From Marinobacterium nitratireducens (GTDB lineage: Bacteria > Pseudomonadota > Gammaproteobacteria > Pseudomonadales > Balneatricaceae), in contig NZ_BMLT01000005.1 in the NCBI RefSeq assembly GCF_014645375.1, positions 372,001 to 436,000 on the forward strand: a DNA stretch of 64,000 nt. The letters run 5' to 3'. Positions 8,867 through 21,358 of the stretch are shown here, piece after piece. Positions within the stretch are counted from its first letter, which is position 1. Each line of letters opens with the position of its first letter. The notes under the pieces are model-generated. The model saw only the letters and a list, made by a program, of their open reading frames with translations, had not been told where the DNA came from and ran no database searches. A program made the translations under genes and the position numbers.

Positions 8867-10150
8867 TCAGAAGTTGCCCTGAAACCAGGTTTTCATGCGT
8901 CCGAACAGACTGCCAAGACTCGGCAGCTCGCTGCTGCGCGGCGCCGGGTGCGCATCGCGCGCCGCGCTTCGAGCCGGCACCGGCAGTTTTTCCACCGGGG
9001 CCTGGTACTGGTGTTCCTGACGCGCGTAATGCAAAAGACCGATGCCGGTGGCATAGATCGGGTTGCGCAGCACGTCCTCCATGCCGTAGACGCCGCTGGG
9101 CATCGCCAGCCTTACCGGCATATGGAAGATTTCCTCCGCCAGTTCCACGGCGCCTTCCATCTTGGCGGTACCGCCGGTGAGCACGATGCCCGCCGCGACC
9201 AGGTCCTCGAGGCCGCTGCGCCGCAGTTCCGCCTGGATCAGCGAGAACAGCTCGTCGTAGCGCGGTTCGACCACTTCGGCCAGCGCCTGGCGCGACAGAT
9301 CCCGCGCCGGGCGGTCGCCGACGCTCGGCACCTTGATGGTCTCGTCGACACCGGCCAGCTGCGCCAGCGCGCAGGCATACTTGATCTTGATCTGTTCGGC
9401 GTGCAGCGTCGGCGTGCGCAGCGCCATGGCGATATCGTTGGTCACCTGGTCGCCGGCAATCGGGATCACCGCGGTGTGGCGGATGGCGCCGCCGACGAAA
9501 ATCGCCATGTCGGTGGTGCCGCCGCCGATATCGACCATGCAGACGCCCAGCTCCTTCTCGTCGTCGGTCAGCACCGAGAAGCTCGAAGCGAGCTGCTCGA
9601 GCACGATATGGTCGACTTCGAGGCCGCAGCGCCGGATGCATTTTTCGATATTCTGCACCGCGTTGGTGGCGCCGTTGACCAGGTGCACACGGGCCTCCAG
9701 CCGCACGCCGGACATGCCCAGCGGCTCTCGGATACCCTCCTGGTTGTCGATCAGGTACTCCTGCGGCAGGATATGCAGAATTTTCTGGTCCGCCGGAATG
9801 GCCACCGCCCGTGCCGCGTCGATGACGCGCTCGAGATCGTGCTCGGTCACCTCCCGGTCCTTCACCGCGACAATGCCGTGAGAGTTGACGCTGCTGATAT
9901 GACTGCCGGCGATGCCGACGGTGACCGAATGGATCTTGCAGCCGGCCATCAGCTCGGCTTCCTCGACCGCACGCTGAATCGAGCTCACCGTCGACTCGAT
10001 ATTTACCACCACGCCGCGCTTGAGGCCGCGGGACGGCTGCGAACCGACACCGACGATCTCGATGCGGCCCTCCGGCCCGACTTCGCCAACCAGGCACACC
10101 ACCTTCGAGGTGCCAATGTCGAGCGCTACGATCATGTTACTGTCAGACAT
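8867..10150 (-). CDS. ftsA: Cell division protein FtsA
   Basis: 427 residues. Actin-like ATPase that tethers FtsZ to the membrane. The N-terminus SNMIVALDIGTSKVVCLVGE carries the phosphate-1 loop, and GVCMVDIGGGTTDMAIF the phosphate-2 motif. The extreme C-terminus (LFGRMKTWFQGNF) is the amphipathic membrane-targeting helix. It lies between ftsQ (98-bp gap) and ftsZ. Confidence 0.97.
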   Translation of the reverse strand: MSDSNMIVALDIGTSKVVCLVGEVGPEGRIEIVGVGSQPSRGLKRGVVVNIESTVSSIQRAVEEAELMAGCKIHSVTVGIAGSHISSVNSHGIVAVKDREVTEHDLERVIDAARAVAIPADQKILHILPQEYLIDNQEGIREPLGMSGVRLEARVHLVNGATNAVQNIEKCIRRCGLEVDHIVLEQLASSFSVLTDDEKELGVCMVDIGGGTTDMAIFVGGAIRHTAVIPIAGDQVTNDIAMALRTPTLHAEQIKIKYACALAQLAGVDETIKVPSVGDRPARDLSRQALAEVVEPRYDELFSLIQAELRRSGLEDLVAAGIVLTGGTAKMEGAVELAEEIFHMPVRLAMPSGVYGMEDVLRNPIYATGIGLLHYARQEHQYQAPVEKLPVPARSAARDAHPAPRSSELPSLGSLFGRMKTWFQGNF

Positions 10151-10248
10151 AATGCTAACCCGCTGTCTCGTCTGTTTCGTCCGGTCTGAACCGGCCCATC
10201 AACCTGTGACCGCCCCCTTGCGGGGCCGGCGTATCCCTGACGACGGCG

Positions 10249-11036
10249 CTACCCTGCCGCCTTTTCCTCTGCCTCCGGCTCGGGCTTCCACTTCACCGCC
10301 ACGCCGTTGGTATAACGAATATCCACCTGCTCGATCCGCGGCGCTTCGTCCGCCAGCCGCTCGCGATAAATGCTCAGAAAGCGCCTGAGCCGCTCCGCCA
10401 CCCGTTCGCGCCCGACCACCACGCGCATGCCGTTGTCCAGCTCCAGGGTCCAGGCCCCTCGGGCTTCGAGCGACAGACTGACGAGCCTGAGCCCCGCCCC
10501 CTGGAACATTCGCGTCAGGTCATGGAACTGCGCCATCACCCGCCCGGTATCGCTGGCCGGCCCGTTCAGTCGCGGCAGCGTCTGATATTCGGGTTTGAGC
10601 TCGGGCCAGAAGATGTCGCCCTGATGATTCAGGAGACCCTTGTCGCCCCAGCGCGCCACCGGCACTTCTTCGTCAATGTGCACCTCGATCGCCGGCGGCC
10701 AGTCGCGCCTGATCCGCGCGCCATGCACCCAGGGCTCGTCCAGCACCCGCTCCTCCAGCTGCGCCAGATCGAGCTGCAGCAACGGCTTGCCGAGCCCGGC
10801 CGCGAGCCGCTGCGCCAGCGCCGAACGATCCAGGTGCCGCGCCTCGCCCAGCACCCTGACCTCGGCCACCGGCTGGTCGAGCCAGCGCCAGGCCTGCTGC
10901 GCCAGCGCCCAGACCAGCGCCGCAAACAGACCCAGCGACGCCAGCAACAGCAGCGGTCGCAGCCAGCCGCCTCGCGGCATGGCCGGCAGCGCCGCTGCTG
11001 CCGCAGGCGCGGGGTCGATGCGACGCGCGCTGCCCA

Positions 11037-11037
<1 letters not shown>
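10249..11037 (-). CDS. ftsQ: Cell division protein FtsQ
   Basis: 262 residues: a short cytoplasmic N-terminus, one membrane segment at about 26-48 (WLRPLLLLASLGLFAALVWALA), then a periplasmic POTRA domain beginning PVAEVRVLGEARHLDRSALAQRL, and a beta domain. It joins FtsL and FtsB in the divisome core. Its ATG overlaps the ddlB stop by one base (TGATG), which suggests translational coupling. Confidence 0.93.
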
Positions 11038-13437
<2,400 letters not shown>

Positions 13438-13442
13438 AGTTT

Positions 13443-14528
13443 TCACTTCATGGTTTCCAAACATATCCGGGCGACCTCGCGACTGGCGTCGGGCCGGCCC
13501 TGGGCGCGCGCGATCCTGGCCATGCCCAGCAGGGTTTCGCGGTCGCTCAACTGTTCCAGCATTCGCTTCAGGGCGGCCTCGTCGAGATCGCGCTGCTGCA
13601 CCAGCAGCGCGGCCCCGGGGCCGGCCAGGTATCCGGCGTTGCCGGTCTGGTGATCGTCCACCGCAAACGGGAAAGGCACCAGCACCGCCGCCACGCCTGC
13701 AATCGACAGCTCGCTTACCGTCAGCGCGCCGGCGCGGCACAGCACCAGATCCGCCCAGCCGTAGGCCTCATCCATGCGTTCGATAAAGGGCACGACCTCG
13801 GCTTCGACCCCGGCCTGGGCGTAGTAGCCGCGGGTTTCATCCAGCAGCTTCTTGCCGGTCTGGTGCCTGACCTGCGGCCGCGCCGAAGGCGGCAGCGACG
13901 CCAGCACCTTCGGTACCAGCTGGTTGATGGCGCGGGCGCCGAGGCTGCCGCCGACGACCAGCAGGCGCAGCGGCCCCTCCCGCCCGGCCAGACGCGCCTC
14001 GGGCGGCGCCAGCTCGAGGATGGGCCCGCGCACCGGATTGCCGGTGGAGGTCACGCCGCGTCGGTCGCCGAAGGCGCCGCTGAAGGCTTCCAGCACCCGT
14101 TTGGCCAGTCGCGCCAGAATCCGGTTGGTCATGCCGGCGGTGGCGTTCTGCTCGTGGATCACCAGCGGACACCCGGTCAGCCAGGCGGCGAGCCCGCCGG
14201 GGCCCGAAGCGAAGCCGCCCATCCCCAGCACCAGGTCCGGCCTGACCCTTCGCACCACCGCCAGCGCCTGCCAGAGCGCGCGCAGCAACCGTACCGGCGC
14301 CAGCAGCAGACTCAAACGCCCCTTGCCGCGCAGACCGGTGACATCGATGCAATGCAACGGAATATCGGCCGCCGGCACCACCTCGGCTTCGATGCCCTTG
14401 CGGGTGCCGAGCCACTGCACCTCGACGCCCTGGCGTCGCAACTCGTCGGCGGTCGCCAGCGCCGGAAAGACATGACCGCCGGTACCGCCGGCCATCACCA
14501 GCACGCGTTTTCCCCGATAGGCGCTCAT
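13443..14528 (-). CDS. murG: UDP-GlcNAc:undecaprenyl-PP-MurNAc-pentapeptide transferase MurG
   Basis: 361 residues from the ATG at 14528, which overlaps the ftsW stop as ATGA. It converts lipid I to lipid II on the inner face of the membrane. The glycine-rich loop GGTGGH is at 14-19, and a second Rossmann half begins [18 protein letters not shown]. The conserved [11 protein letters not shown] and [14 protein letters not shown] segments bind UDP-GlcNAc. Confidence 0.97.
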   Translation of the reverse strand: MSAYRGKRVLVMAGGTGGHVFPALATADELRRQGVEVQWLGTRKGIEAEVVPAADIPLHCIDVTGLRGKGRLSLLLAPVRLLRALWQALAVVRRVRPDLVLGMGGFASGPGGLAAWLTGCPLVIHEQNATAGMTNRILARLAKRVLEAFSGAFGDRRGVTSTGNPVRGPILELAPPEARLAGREGPLRLLVVGGSLGARAINQLVPKVLASLPPSARPQVRHQTGKKLLDETRGYYAQAGVEAEVVPFIERMDEAYGWADLVLCRAGALTVSELSIAGVAAVLVPFPFAVDDHQTGNAGYLAGPGAALLVQQRDLDEAALKRMLEQLSDRETLLGMARIARAQGRPDASREVARICLETMK

Positions 14529-15760
14529 GCCGGCTGCTCCCTGTTCCGGCCGCGACGCCCCCGGCTGCCGGACGTCGGCTGGTCCTTTTGTTTGCCCCCG
14601 TGCCCCTGTGCGGCGCGCTGGCACTTGAGTTCGTAATCGATGCGCTGAACGATGGCGATCATCGCGGCGCAGACCAGCAGACTGCTGCCGCCGTAACTCA
14701 GCAGCGGCAGCGTCAGCCCCTTGGTCGGCAGCGCGCCGACGTTGACGCCGATATTGATCAGCGCCTGGCCGGCGAAGATGAAACCGAAGCCGTAGCAGCT
14801 GTAGGCCATGAAAAACGCCTTCTGCTTTTCCGCCTGGCGTCCGATCAAGAAGATCCGCGCCACCAGCAGCACATAGAGCGCGATTACCGCCAGCGCGCCG
14901 ATCAGGCCGAACTCCTCGGCCAGCACCGAAAACACGAAGTCGGTATGGGCCTCGGGCAGGTAAAACAGCTTCTGCACGCTGTTGCCAAGCCCGGTGCCGA
15001 ACCAGTCGCCACGCCCGAAAGCGATCTGCGCCTGTGACAGCTGATAGCCGGCGCCGAAGGGGTCGGCCCAGGGGTCCTGGAACGACTTCAGGCGCTCCAG
15101 GCGGTAGGGCTGCGCGATCGCCAGCAGCGCGGTCAGCGCCGAGGCCACGCCCACCACCACCAGAAACTGGCCGAAGCGCATGCCACCGAGAAAGATCATG
15201 CCCATCACGGTGCCCATCAGCACCACCGCAGCGCCATAGTCCGGTTCCAGGATCAGCAGGACCACCAGCGCCCCCAACGGCAGCGTCGGTTTGATCACGC
15301 CGCCCCAGCCGTTGCGTACCTCCGACAGACGACGCACCAGGTAGCCGCTCAGGTACAGCACCATGAAAAATTTTGCCAGCTCGGACGCCTGCAGGTTGAC
15401 GGGGCCAAGGCCAATCCAGCGACGGCTGCCGTTGACCTCGCGACCGACGCCGGGAACCAGCACCAGCAGCAACAGCAGGGCCCCGATCAGCAGCAGGTGC
15501 GGCCCGTATCGATGCCAGACCGCAACGGGTATCCGCGAGACGATGACGGCGGTAATCAGCGCCATCACCATGAAGACGCCATGGCGGATACTGAAGAAGA
15601 AGGCGCCACCGTAGCGCTCGGCGGCGACATCCATCGACGCCGAGGTAATCATGACGAAACCGGTCAGCACCAGGCAGACCGCGGCCATCAGCAGCCAGGG
15701 GTCGAACGGTGTCGTCCCCGGCGCCACCGGTTGCCAGTTGCGCCACAGCGTCCTGATCAT
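14525..15760 (-). CDS. ftsW: Lipid II polymerase FtsW (SEDS family)
   Basis: 411 residues from the ATG at 15760 (MIRTLWRNWQPVAPGTTPFDPWLLMAAVCLVLTG), which overlaps the murD stop as ATGA. A multi-pass SEDS glycosyltransferase that works with FtsI at the septum. Conserved family stretches include NGSRRWIGLGPVNLQASELAKFF, LEPDYGAAVVL and the EEFGLIGAL segment. The C-terminus has a basic cytoplasmic tail. Its stop overlaps the murG start. Confidence 0.96.
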   Translation of the reverse strand: MIRTLWRNWQPVAPGTTPFDPWLLMAAVCLVLTGFVMITSASMDVAAERYGGAFFFSIRHGVFMVMALITAVIVSRIPVAVWHRYGPHLLLIGALLLLLVLVPGVGREVNGSRRWIGLGPVNLQASELAKFFMVLYLSGYLVRRLSEVRNGWGGVIKPTLPLGALVVLLILEPDYGAAVVLMGTVMGMIFLGGMRFGQFLVVVGVASALTALLAIAQPYRLERLKSFQDPWADPFGAGYQLSQAQIAFGRGDWFGTGLGNSVQKLFYLPEAHTDFVFSVLAEEFGLIGALAVIALYVLLVARIFLIGRQAEKQKAFFMAYSCYGFGFIFAGQALINIGVNVGALPTKGLTLPLLSYGGSSLLVCAAMIAIVQRIDYELKCQRAAQGHGGKQKDQPTSGSRGRRGRNREQPA

Positions 15761-17115
15761 GTCAGCCTCCCGACGGCGTCGACGAACTGACGGCCACGCT
15801 CGCCATAACCGCTGAACATGTCGAAGCTGGCGCAGGCCGGCGACAGCAGCACCAGATCCCCCGGCTGCGCCAGCGCGGCGGCCTTCTCCACCGCCTCGTC
15901 CATGGAGCTGGCATAGCACTTCTGCGTCAGGCTGCCGACGGCCCCGTCGATCCGCGGAGCATCGCGACCGATCAGCACCAGTGCGCGGCCAAAGCGCGCC
16001 AGGGGCCCGTCGAGCTCGCCGAATTCGGCGCCCTTGCCGTCGCCGCCGGCGATCAGCACCACCCCTGCCCCCGGCGCCAGCGTCGGCCCAAGGCCATTGA
16101 GGGCGGCCACGGTGGCACCGACGTTGGTGCCCTTGGAGTCGTTGAACCAGGCCACACCCCGCTTTTCGGCCACCCACTGACAACGGTGCTCGAGACCGGA
16201 AAACGCCCGCAGCGTCGTCAGCATCGCCGCGCGCGGGAGGCCCGCCGCGGTGCCGATCGCAAGCGCCGCAAGCGCATTGGCGACATTGTGCATGCCGCGG
16301 ATACGCAGTTCCGAGACCGGCAGCAGGCGCTCGAGTCCAAGCGCCAGCCAGGACTGGCCCTGGGCGTCATCGAGCAGGCCGAACACCTTGAGATCGGGCT
16401 TGCCGAGCCGGTAGCCCCAGACGTCCACACCGCCGGGCAGCAGTGGATGCGTCAGCGGGTCATCGCGATTTTCGACCACCTTGCGCGCGCCGCGGAAGAT
16501 GCGGTGCTTGGCGCGGTAGTAGTCCTGCACGCTGTCGTAGCGATCCATGTGATCGGGGCTGACATTCAGCACCGTGGCGACCTCGGCGCGCAGATCCGAC
16601 GTGGTCTCGAGCTGGAAGCTCGACAGCTCCAGCACATACAGCGCCTGTTCGCCGGCCGCGAGCATATCCAGCACCGGCGTGCCGAGGTTGCCCCCGACTC
16701 CGACGTCGATGCCTGCAGCTCTGGCCATCTCGCCGACCAGGGTGGTGACGGTGCTCTTGGCGTTAGAGCCGGTGATGGCGATCACCGGCGCACTGATTTC
16801 GCGACAGAACAGGTCGATATCGCCGGTCAGGCGGGCGCCGCGGGCAACCGCCGCGCGAATGGCCGGGTGGCGCTGATCGACGCCGGGACTCAGCACCAGC
16901 TCGTCGGCGCGGGACAGAAAATCGGCGTCGAGCTCGCCGCAGCGCACTTCGACGTCCGGCGCCAGTGTTTGCAGTTGCTCCAGCCCCGGCGGCTGCTCGC
17001 GGGTATCGGCCACGGCGAAGCGCTTGCCGCTGCGCAGCAGATGCCGCACGCAGGACAGCCCGGTCTGGCCCAGACCGATGACGATCGACAGTCTGTCCGT
17101 CGAAATCAGGCTCAT
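15757..17115 (-). CDS. murD: UDP-N-acetylmuramoylalanine--D-glutamate ligase MurD
   Basis: 452 residues. It adds D-glutamate to UDP-MurNAc-L-Ala. The N-terminal Rossmann motif VIGLGQTGLSC and the ATP loop GSNAKST at 116-122 are clear, as are LNVSPDHMDRY and WFNDSKGTNVGAT. The gene starts 36 nt after the mraY stop, and its own stop overlaps the ftsW start by ATGA. Confidence 0.97.
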   Translation of the reverse strand: MSLISTDRLSIVIGLGQTGLSCVRHLLRSGKRFAVADTREQPPGLEQLQTLAPDVEVRCGELDADFLSRADELVLSPGVDQRHPAIRAAVARGARLTGDIDLFCREISAPVIAITGSNAKSTVTTLVGEMARAAGIDVGVGGNLGTPVLDMLAAGEQALYVLELSSFQLETTSDLRAEVATVLNVSPDHMDRYDSVQDYYRAKHRIFRGARKVVENRDDPLTHPLLPGGVDVWGYRLGKPDLKVFGLLDDAQGQSWLALGLERLLPVSELRIRGMHNVANALAALAIGTAAGLPRAAMLTTLRAFSGLEHRCQWVAEKRGVAWFNDSKGTNVGATVAALNGLGPTLAPGAGVVLIAGGDGKGAEFGELDGPLARFGRALVLIGRDAPRIDGAVGSLTQKCYASSMDEAVEKAAALAQPGDLVLLSPACASFDMFSGYGERGRQFVDAVGRLT

Positions 17116-17151
17116 ATCCGCGTAATCCTTGCCATGCCGTTCAACATTCCC

Positions 17152-18234
17152 CTAGCGGATCTTCAGCGTCGCCAGCCCGATCAGCACCAGTACCACGGTG
17201 ATGATCCAGAATCGCACGATAACGCGCGGCTCGGGCCAGCCCTTGAGTTCGAAATGATGGTGGATCGGCGCCATCCGGAAGATGCGCCGCCCGGTCAGCT
17301 TGAAAGACGCCACCTGCAGAATCACCGACACCGTTTCCATGACGAAAACGCCGCCCATGATCACCAGCACCAGCTCCTGCCGCACGATCACCGCCACGGT
17401 GCCGAGCGCGGCACCCAGCGCCAGTGCGCCGACGTCGCCCATGAACACCTGCGCCGGATAGGTGTTGAACCACAGAAACCCGAGTCCGGCGCCGACAATG
17501 GCGCCGCAGAAGATGATCAGCTCGCCGGCGCCGGCGACGTAGGGAATGTTCAGATAGCCGGCGAACTGGCTGTGGCCACTGAGGTAGGCGAACACCGCCA
17601 GCGCCCCTGCGACCATCACCGTGGGCATGATCGCCAGGCCATCCAGGCCATCGGTCAGGTTGACCGCGTTGGAGCTGCCGACGATGACGAAATAGGTAAA
17701 GACGATGAAGAACAGGCCGAGATCGATCGCCACTTCCTTGAAAAACGGCACGATCAGCGCGGTTTCCGCCGGGCTCTGGGCGGTGGCGTAGAGCGCGATG
17801 GCGGCGCCGAAGCCACCGACCGACTGCCAGAAGTACTTCCAGCGCGCCGGCAGGCCGCGGGAATTTTTCTCCACCACCTTGCGCCAGTCGTCGACCCAGC
17901 CGACGGCGCCGAAGATGAAGGTGACAAGGATCAGAATCCAGACGTAGCGATTGCCCAGATCGCTCCACAGCAGCGTGCTGATACCGATGGCGAGCAGAAT
18001 CAGCGCACCGCCCATGGTCGGCGTGCCGGCCTTGCTGAGATGGGACTGGGGCCCGTCGTCGCGCACGGACTGGCCGATCTGTCGGCTTTTGAGACGGTTG
18101 ATCAGCTTGGGGCCGGCCCAGAGCGACAGGCTCAGGGCGGTCAGGACACCGAGTATTCCGCGCAGCGTAATGTACTGAAATACGGCAAAGCCCTTGTAAT
18201 ACTGCGCCAGGAATTCGGCGATATATACCAGCAT
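17152..18234 (-). CDS. mraY: Phospho-N-acetylmuramoyl-pentapeptide transferase MraY
   Basis: 360 residues with about ten membrane segments. It transfers phospho-MurNAc-pentapeptide to undecaprenyl phosphate, giving lipid I. Family motifs: KAGTPTMGG near the first cytoplasmic loop, [13 protein letters not shown] with the catalytic DD pair, [13 protein letters not shown], and the HHHFELKGW histidine motif near the C-terminus. The AAGGAG ribosome-binding site lies inside the outer arm of the inverted-repeat element that separates it from murF. Confidence 0.97.
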   Translation of the reverse strand: MLVYIAEFLAQYYKGFAVFQYITLRGILGVLTALSLSLWAGPKLINRLKSRQIGQSVRDDGPQSHLSKAGTPTMGGALILLAIGISTLLWSDLGNRYVWILILVTFIFGAVGWVDDWRKVVEKNSRGLPARWKYFWQSVGGFGAAIALYATAQSPAETALIVPFFKEVAIDLGLFFIVFTYFVIVGSSNAVNLTDGLDGLAIMPTVMVAGALAVFAYLSGHSQFAGYLNIPYVAGAGELIIFCGAIVGAGLGFLWFNTYPAQVFMGDVGALALGAALGTVAVIVRQELVLVIMGGVFVMETVSVILQVASFKLTGRRIFRMAPIHHHFELKGWPEPRVIVRFWIITVVLVLIGLATLKIR

Positions 18235-18236
18235 CA

Positions 18237-18500
18237 GTGCTCCTTCCCGGGCAAATATTGAAGTTCAGAGCCCATCCAGTGGGCCAAGGCAAGGCGCGAC
18301 TCGCAGGGAATGCCGTGAGCCTTTCCAAGAGGCGCAACGCAGTATTGGCCCACTGGATGGGCTCCCTTCGGGCGCGCCTGGACGGGCCTGCACCGTTGTT
18401 GCACTCGCTTGAATTGGACGGACCAGTCCTGCACTCGTGCGCCTTGGTGCAGACTCCGTCCAGGCGCGCTGAATAAAAATATTTGTCCGGGACGGAACAC
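18237..18500. repeat. Nested inverted-repeat element between murF and mraY
   Basis: Outer arms (about 18238-18260 and 18478-18500) match as inverted repeats at about 20 of 23 positions. Inside them, IR1 is a perfect 19-bp pair (18268-18286 with 18346-18364). IR2 is a perfect 14-bp pair, GCGCGCCTGGACGG (18372-18385 with 18456-18469), extended by CCTGCACC/GGTGCAG. The outer arms overlap the murF stop region and the mraY Shine-Dalgarno. No credible protein is encoded. It is either a non-autonomous mobile element or a structured RNA region in the dcw transcript. Confidence 0.75.
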
Positions 18501-19864
18501 TAAATTTCTCCTGTTGTAAGGCCAGCGATGACCTTTTCCATGGCGGCACTGCGCGACCCCTTGACCAGCAGGGTCAGGTCGTCGTGCAGCAGCCCCTTGA
18601 GATGATTGATCAGTTGTTCGCGGTCGTGGAACGCCATGGCGTCACGCCCGCCTGCTGCGTTGAACGCCTTTACCGCCTCGGCGCTCAGCCGGCCAAGGCC
18701 AAACAGATGCTCGATCCCCCGCTCCGCGGCATGACGGCCGATCCCGGCGTGCTGTTCTGCGCTGTCGGCGCCGAGTTCCGCCATATCGCCGAGCACCAGC
18801 GCCCGCGCGCCCGGCATGTCCGCCAGCATGTCGATCGCCGCCCGCACCGAGCCCGGATTGGCGTTGTAGCTGTCATCGATCAGCCGGCAGCCGGCAGGCC
18901 CCGCCAGCGGTCGCATACGACCCGGCACCGCCTCGAAACGGCCCAGGCCATCGGCGATCTGCAACGGCGTCATGCCGGCCGCGAAGGCCGCTGCCGCCGC
19001 GGCCAGCGCATTGGCGACATTGTGGCGCCCGAGCACCTGCAGACGCACCGGCACGCTGTCGTCGACGATTGCCAGGTCGAAGCCGTAGCAGCCGTTATCC
19101 TGGCGATGCAAGTGGCGCGCGGTAACCTCGACATCGTCACGCTCCAGACCGAACCGCAGCACCCGGCGGCCGACAAGCTGCGCCAGCCAGACCTGTGCAT
19201 GGGGGTCGTCGGCATTGACCACCGCAGTGCCGTCCGGCCCAAGACCGTTGAAAATTTCGCCCTTGGCCCGCACCACACCCTCGAGCGAGCCGAAGCCCTC
19301 CAGGTGCGCGCCCATGGCATTGTTGAGAATGGCCACGTCCGGACTTGCCAGCCGGGTGACGTAGTCGATCTCGCCGGGGCCACTGGCGCCCATTTCGATC
19401 ACCGCGTAACGGTGCTGCGGCTCCAGCCGGAACAGCGTCAGCGGCACGCCGATATCGTTGTTGAAGTTGCCCCGCGTCGCCAGTGTCGAGCCGGCACCGG
19501 CGAAGATACTAGCAAGCATTTCCTTAACACTGGTTTTACCGCTGCTACCGGTGACCGCCACCAGGGTGCCGGTGAAGCGGCCGCGGTGATGCTGCGCCAG
19601 GCGCCCCAGCGCGATGCGCGTATCGGCCACCACCAGTTGCGGCAGCTCGAGCGGCAGCGCATGATCGACCACCGCGGCAACCGCGCCCTGGCGCTGTGCC
19701 TCGGCGACGAAGTCGTGGGCATCGAAGCGCTCGCCCCGCAGCGCCACGAACAGATCTCCCGGCCCGATCTGCCGGGTATCGGTGCTGACGCCCTCGACAT
19801 CGAGATCCGTGCCTTCGAGACGGGCTTCAAGCACCGGTACCAGCTTTGCAAGACTGAACATCAT
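18500..19864 (-). CDS. murF: UDP-MurNAc-tripeptide--D-alanyl-D-alanine ligase MurF
   Basis: 454 residues. The first of two adjacent ATGs (19864) overlaps the murE stop as ATGA; the second, at 19861, is equally possible. It attaches D-Ala-D-Ala to the UDP-MurNAc tripeptide. ATP loop GSSGKT is at 106-111, with RGNFNNDIGVPLTL, EMGASGPGEIDYV and DDSYNANPGSV as family signatures. Its stop codon abuts the inverted-repeat element before mraY. Confidence 0.97.
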   Translation of the reverse strand: MMFSLAKLVPVLEARLEGTDLDVEGVSTDTRQIGPGDLFVALRGERFDAHDFVAEAQRQGAVAAVVDHALPLELPQLVVADTRIALGRLAQHHRGRFTGTLVAVTGSSGKTSVKEMLASIFAGAGSTLATRGNFNNDIGVPLTLFRLEPQHRYAVIEMGASGPGEIDYVTRLASPDVAILNNAMGAHLEGFGSLEGVVRAKGEIFNGLGPDGTAVVNADDPHAQVWLAQLVGRRVLRFGLERDDVEVTARHLHRQDNGCYGFDLAIVDDSVPVRLQVLGRHNVANALAAAAAAFAAGMTPLQIADGLGRFEAVPGRMRPLAGPAGCRLIDDSYNANPGSVRAAIDMLADMPGARALVLGDMAELGADSAEQHAGIGRHAAERGIEHLFGLGRLSAEAVKAFNAAGGRDAMAFHDREQLINHLKGLLHDDLTLLVKGSRSAAMEKVIAGLTTGEI

Positions 19865-21357
19865 CCGGCCTGCTCCCCATTGCGCTGCGCCAGCGCATCC
19901 CGGGCCACCTGCTGGTCGCTGAACGGGAAACGCCGGCCGTTGATTTCCTGATAATCCTCGTGCCCCTTGCCGGCGATCAGCACGATGTCGCCGGGGCGGG
20001 CGTCGAGGATGGCCTCGCGAATGGCCTGGGCGCGATCCGCCTGCACCGCCACTTCGCGGGCCCCGGCGGTGCCGGCAACGATCATCTCGATAATGCGCTG
20101 CGGGTCCTCGGTGCGCGGGTTGTCGGAGGTGACCCGGACGCGGTGCGCCAGACGCGCGGCGATGGCGCCCATTTCCGCGCGCTTGCCGGTATCGCGGTCG
20201 CCGCCGCAGCCGAAGACGCACCAGAGCTCGCCCTCGACATGCTCGACCAGCGCCTCGAGCGCCTTCTCCAGTGCATCGGGCGTATGGGCGTAGTCCACCA
20301 CCACCAGCGGCTGGTCGCCGCCGCCGAAGCATTCCATGCGCCCGCTCACCGGCTGCAGCCGGTTGAGACCCTGCCGGATCGCCTCGGGCGCAAGACCGGC
20401 CAGGTACAGCACCGAAGCACAGAGCATCAGGTTGCTGAGGTTGAAATGGCCGAGCAGACGGTTGCCCACCTCGATAACGCCCGCCGGCGTTTGCAGACGC
20501 GCGGCGAGCCCCGAGGCGTCGAGCCGGCTGTCGAGCGGATACAGATCCAGCTTCGCGTCGCTGCCAAAGCGCACCGCCTCGCGCACATGGCTGCCGCGAC
20601 GCCCGATCAGGGTACGACCGAAGGCATCGTCGGCGTTGATCGCCTGCAGCGGCACATCCATGGCATCGAAAAGCCTGGCCTTGGCCTCGCCGTAGGCCTC
20701 CATCGAGCCGTGGTAGTCGAGGTGATCGCGACTGAGGTTGCTGAAAGCGGCGATATCGAAGGCGATACCCGACACCCGCCCCTGCTCCAGGGCGTGGGAC
20801 GAGACCTCCATCACCGCGGCCGCAGCCCCTTCGGCAACGAATTCGGCCAGCAGGCGCTGCAGCGCGATCGGATCCGGCGTGGTGTGGCTTGCGGCAACCA
20901 GGGCGCCGGGAAAGCCGTTGCCGACGGTGCCGAGCAGCGCGCTGCGCACGCCGGCATCATTCAGCGCCTGGGCGATGTAGTGACTGCAGGAGGTCTTGCC
21001 GTTGGTACCGGTCACGCCGATCATGGTCAGCTGCCGGCTAGGTTCTCCGTAGAAGCGCGATGCCACTTCGCCGATGCGAAACGCCAGGTCGTCGACCGCC
21101 AGCAGCGGTATCGGCGCCTGCACCGCCAAGCCTTCGAGCTCGGCACGGTCGACCAGCGCCGCCACAGCGCCCTGTTCCGCCGCCGCGGCAACGAAGTCGA
21201 GCCCGCGATGCCGGGTACCGGAGCGGGCAAAAAACAGATCGCCTTCACGCACGCAGCGGCTGTCCTGGGACAGCCCCCCGATAACGAGCGATGCCAGAGG
21301 GGTTCCCACCGCCTCTGGCAACAGTTGTTGCAGTTCGAATTTGCGCGTTGCCGTCAT
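19861..21357 (-). CDS. murE: UDP-MurNAc-dipeptide--meso-diaminopimelate ligase MurE
   Basis: 498 residues. It adds the third stem-peptide residue. The ATP loop GTNGKT is at 117-122, and VTSDNPRTEDP carries the DNPR motif specific for meso-diaminopimelate, so the cell wall is expected to be of the usual Gram-negative type. HTTPDPIALQ and the NLSRDHLDYHG segment are also typical. It starts one base after the ftsI stop. Confidence 0.97.
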   Translation of the reverse strand: MTATRKFELQQLLPEAVGTPLASLVIGGLSQDSRCVREGDLFFARSGTRHRGLDFVAAAAEQGAVAALVDRAELEGLAVQAPIPLLAVDDLAFRIGEVASRFYGEPSRQLTMIGVTGTNGKTSCSHYIAQALNDAGVRSALLGTVGNGFPGALVAASHTTPDPIALQRLLAEFVAEGAAAAVMEVSSHALEQGRVSGIAFDIAAFSNLSRDHLDYHGSMEAYGEAKARLFDAMDVPLQAINADDAFGRTLIGRRGSHVREAVRFGSDAKLDLYPLDSRLDASGLAARLQTPAGVIEVGNRLLGHFNLSNLMLCASVLYLAGLAPEAIRQGLNRLQPVSGRMECFGGGDQPLVVVDYAHTPDALEKALEALVEHVEGELWCVFGCGGDRDTGKRAEMGAIAARLAHRVRVTSDNPRTEDPQRIIEMIVAGTAGAREVAVQADRAQAIREAILDARPGDIVLIAGKGHEDYQEINGRRFPFSDQQVARDALAQRNGEQAG

Positions 21358-21358
21358 G

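Noticed and set aside
18234-18500. Short open frames across the murF-mraY element as a possible extra division gene
   Set aside because: They run through the inverted repeats, lack ribosome-binding sites and do not resemble proteins.
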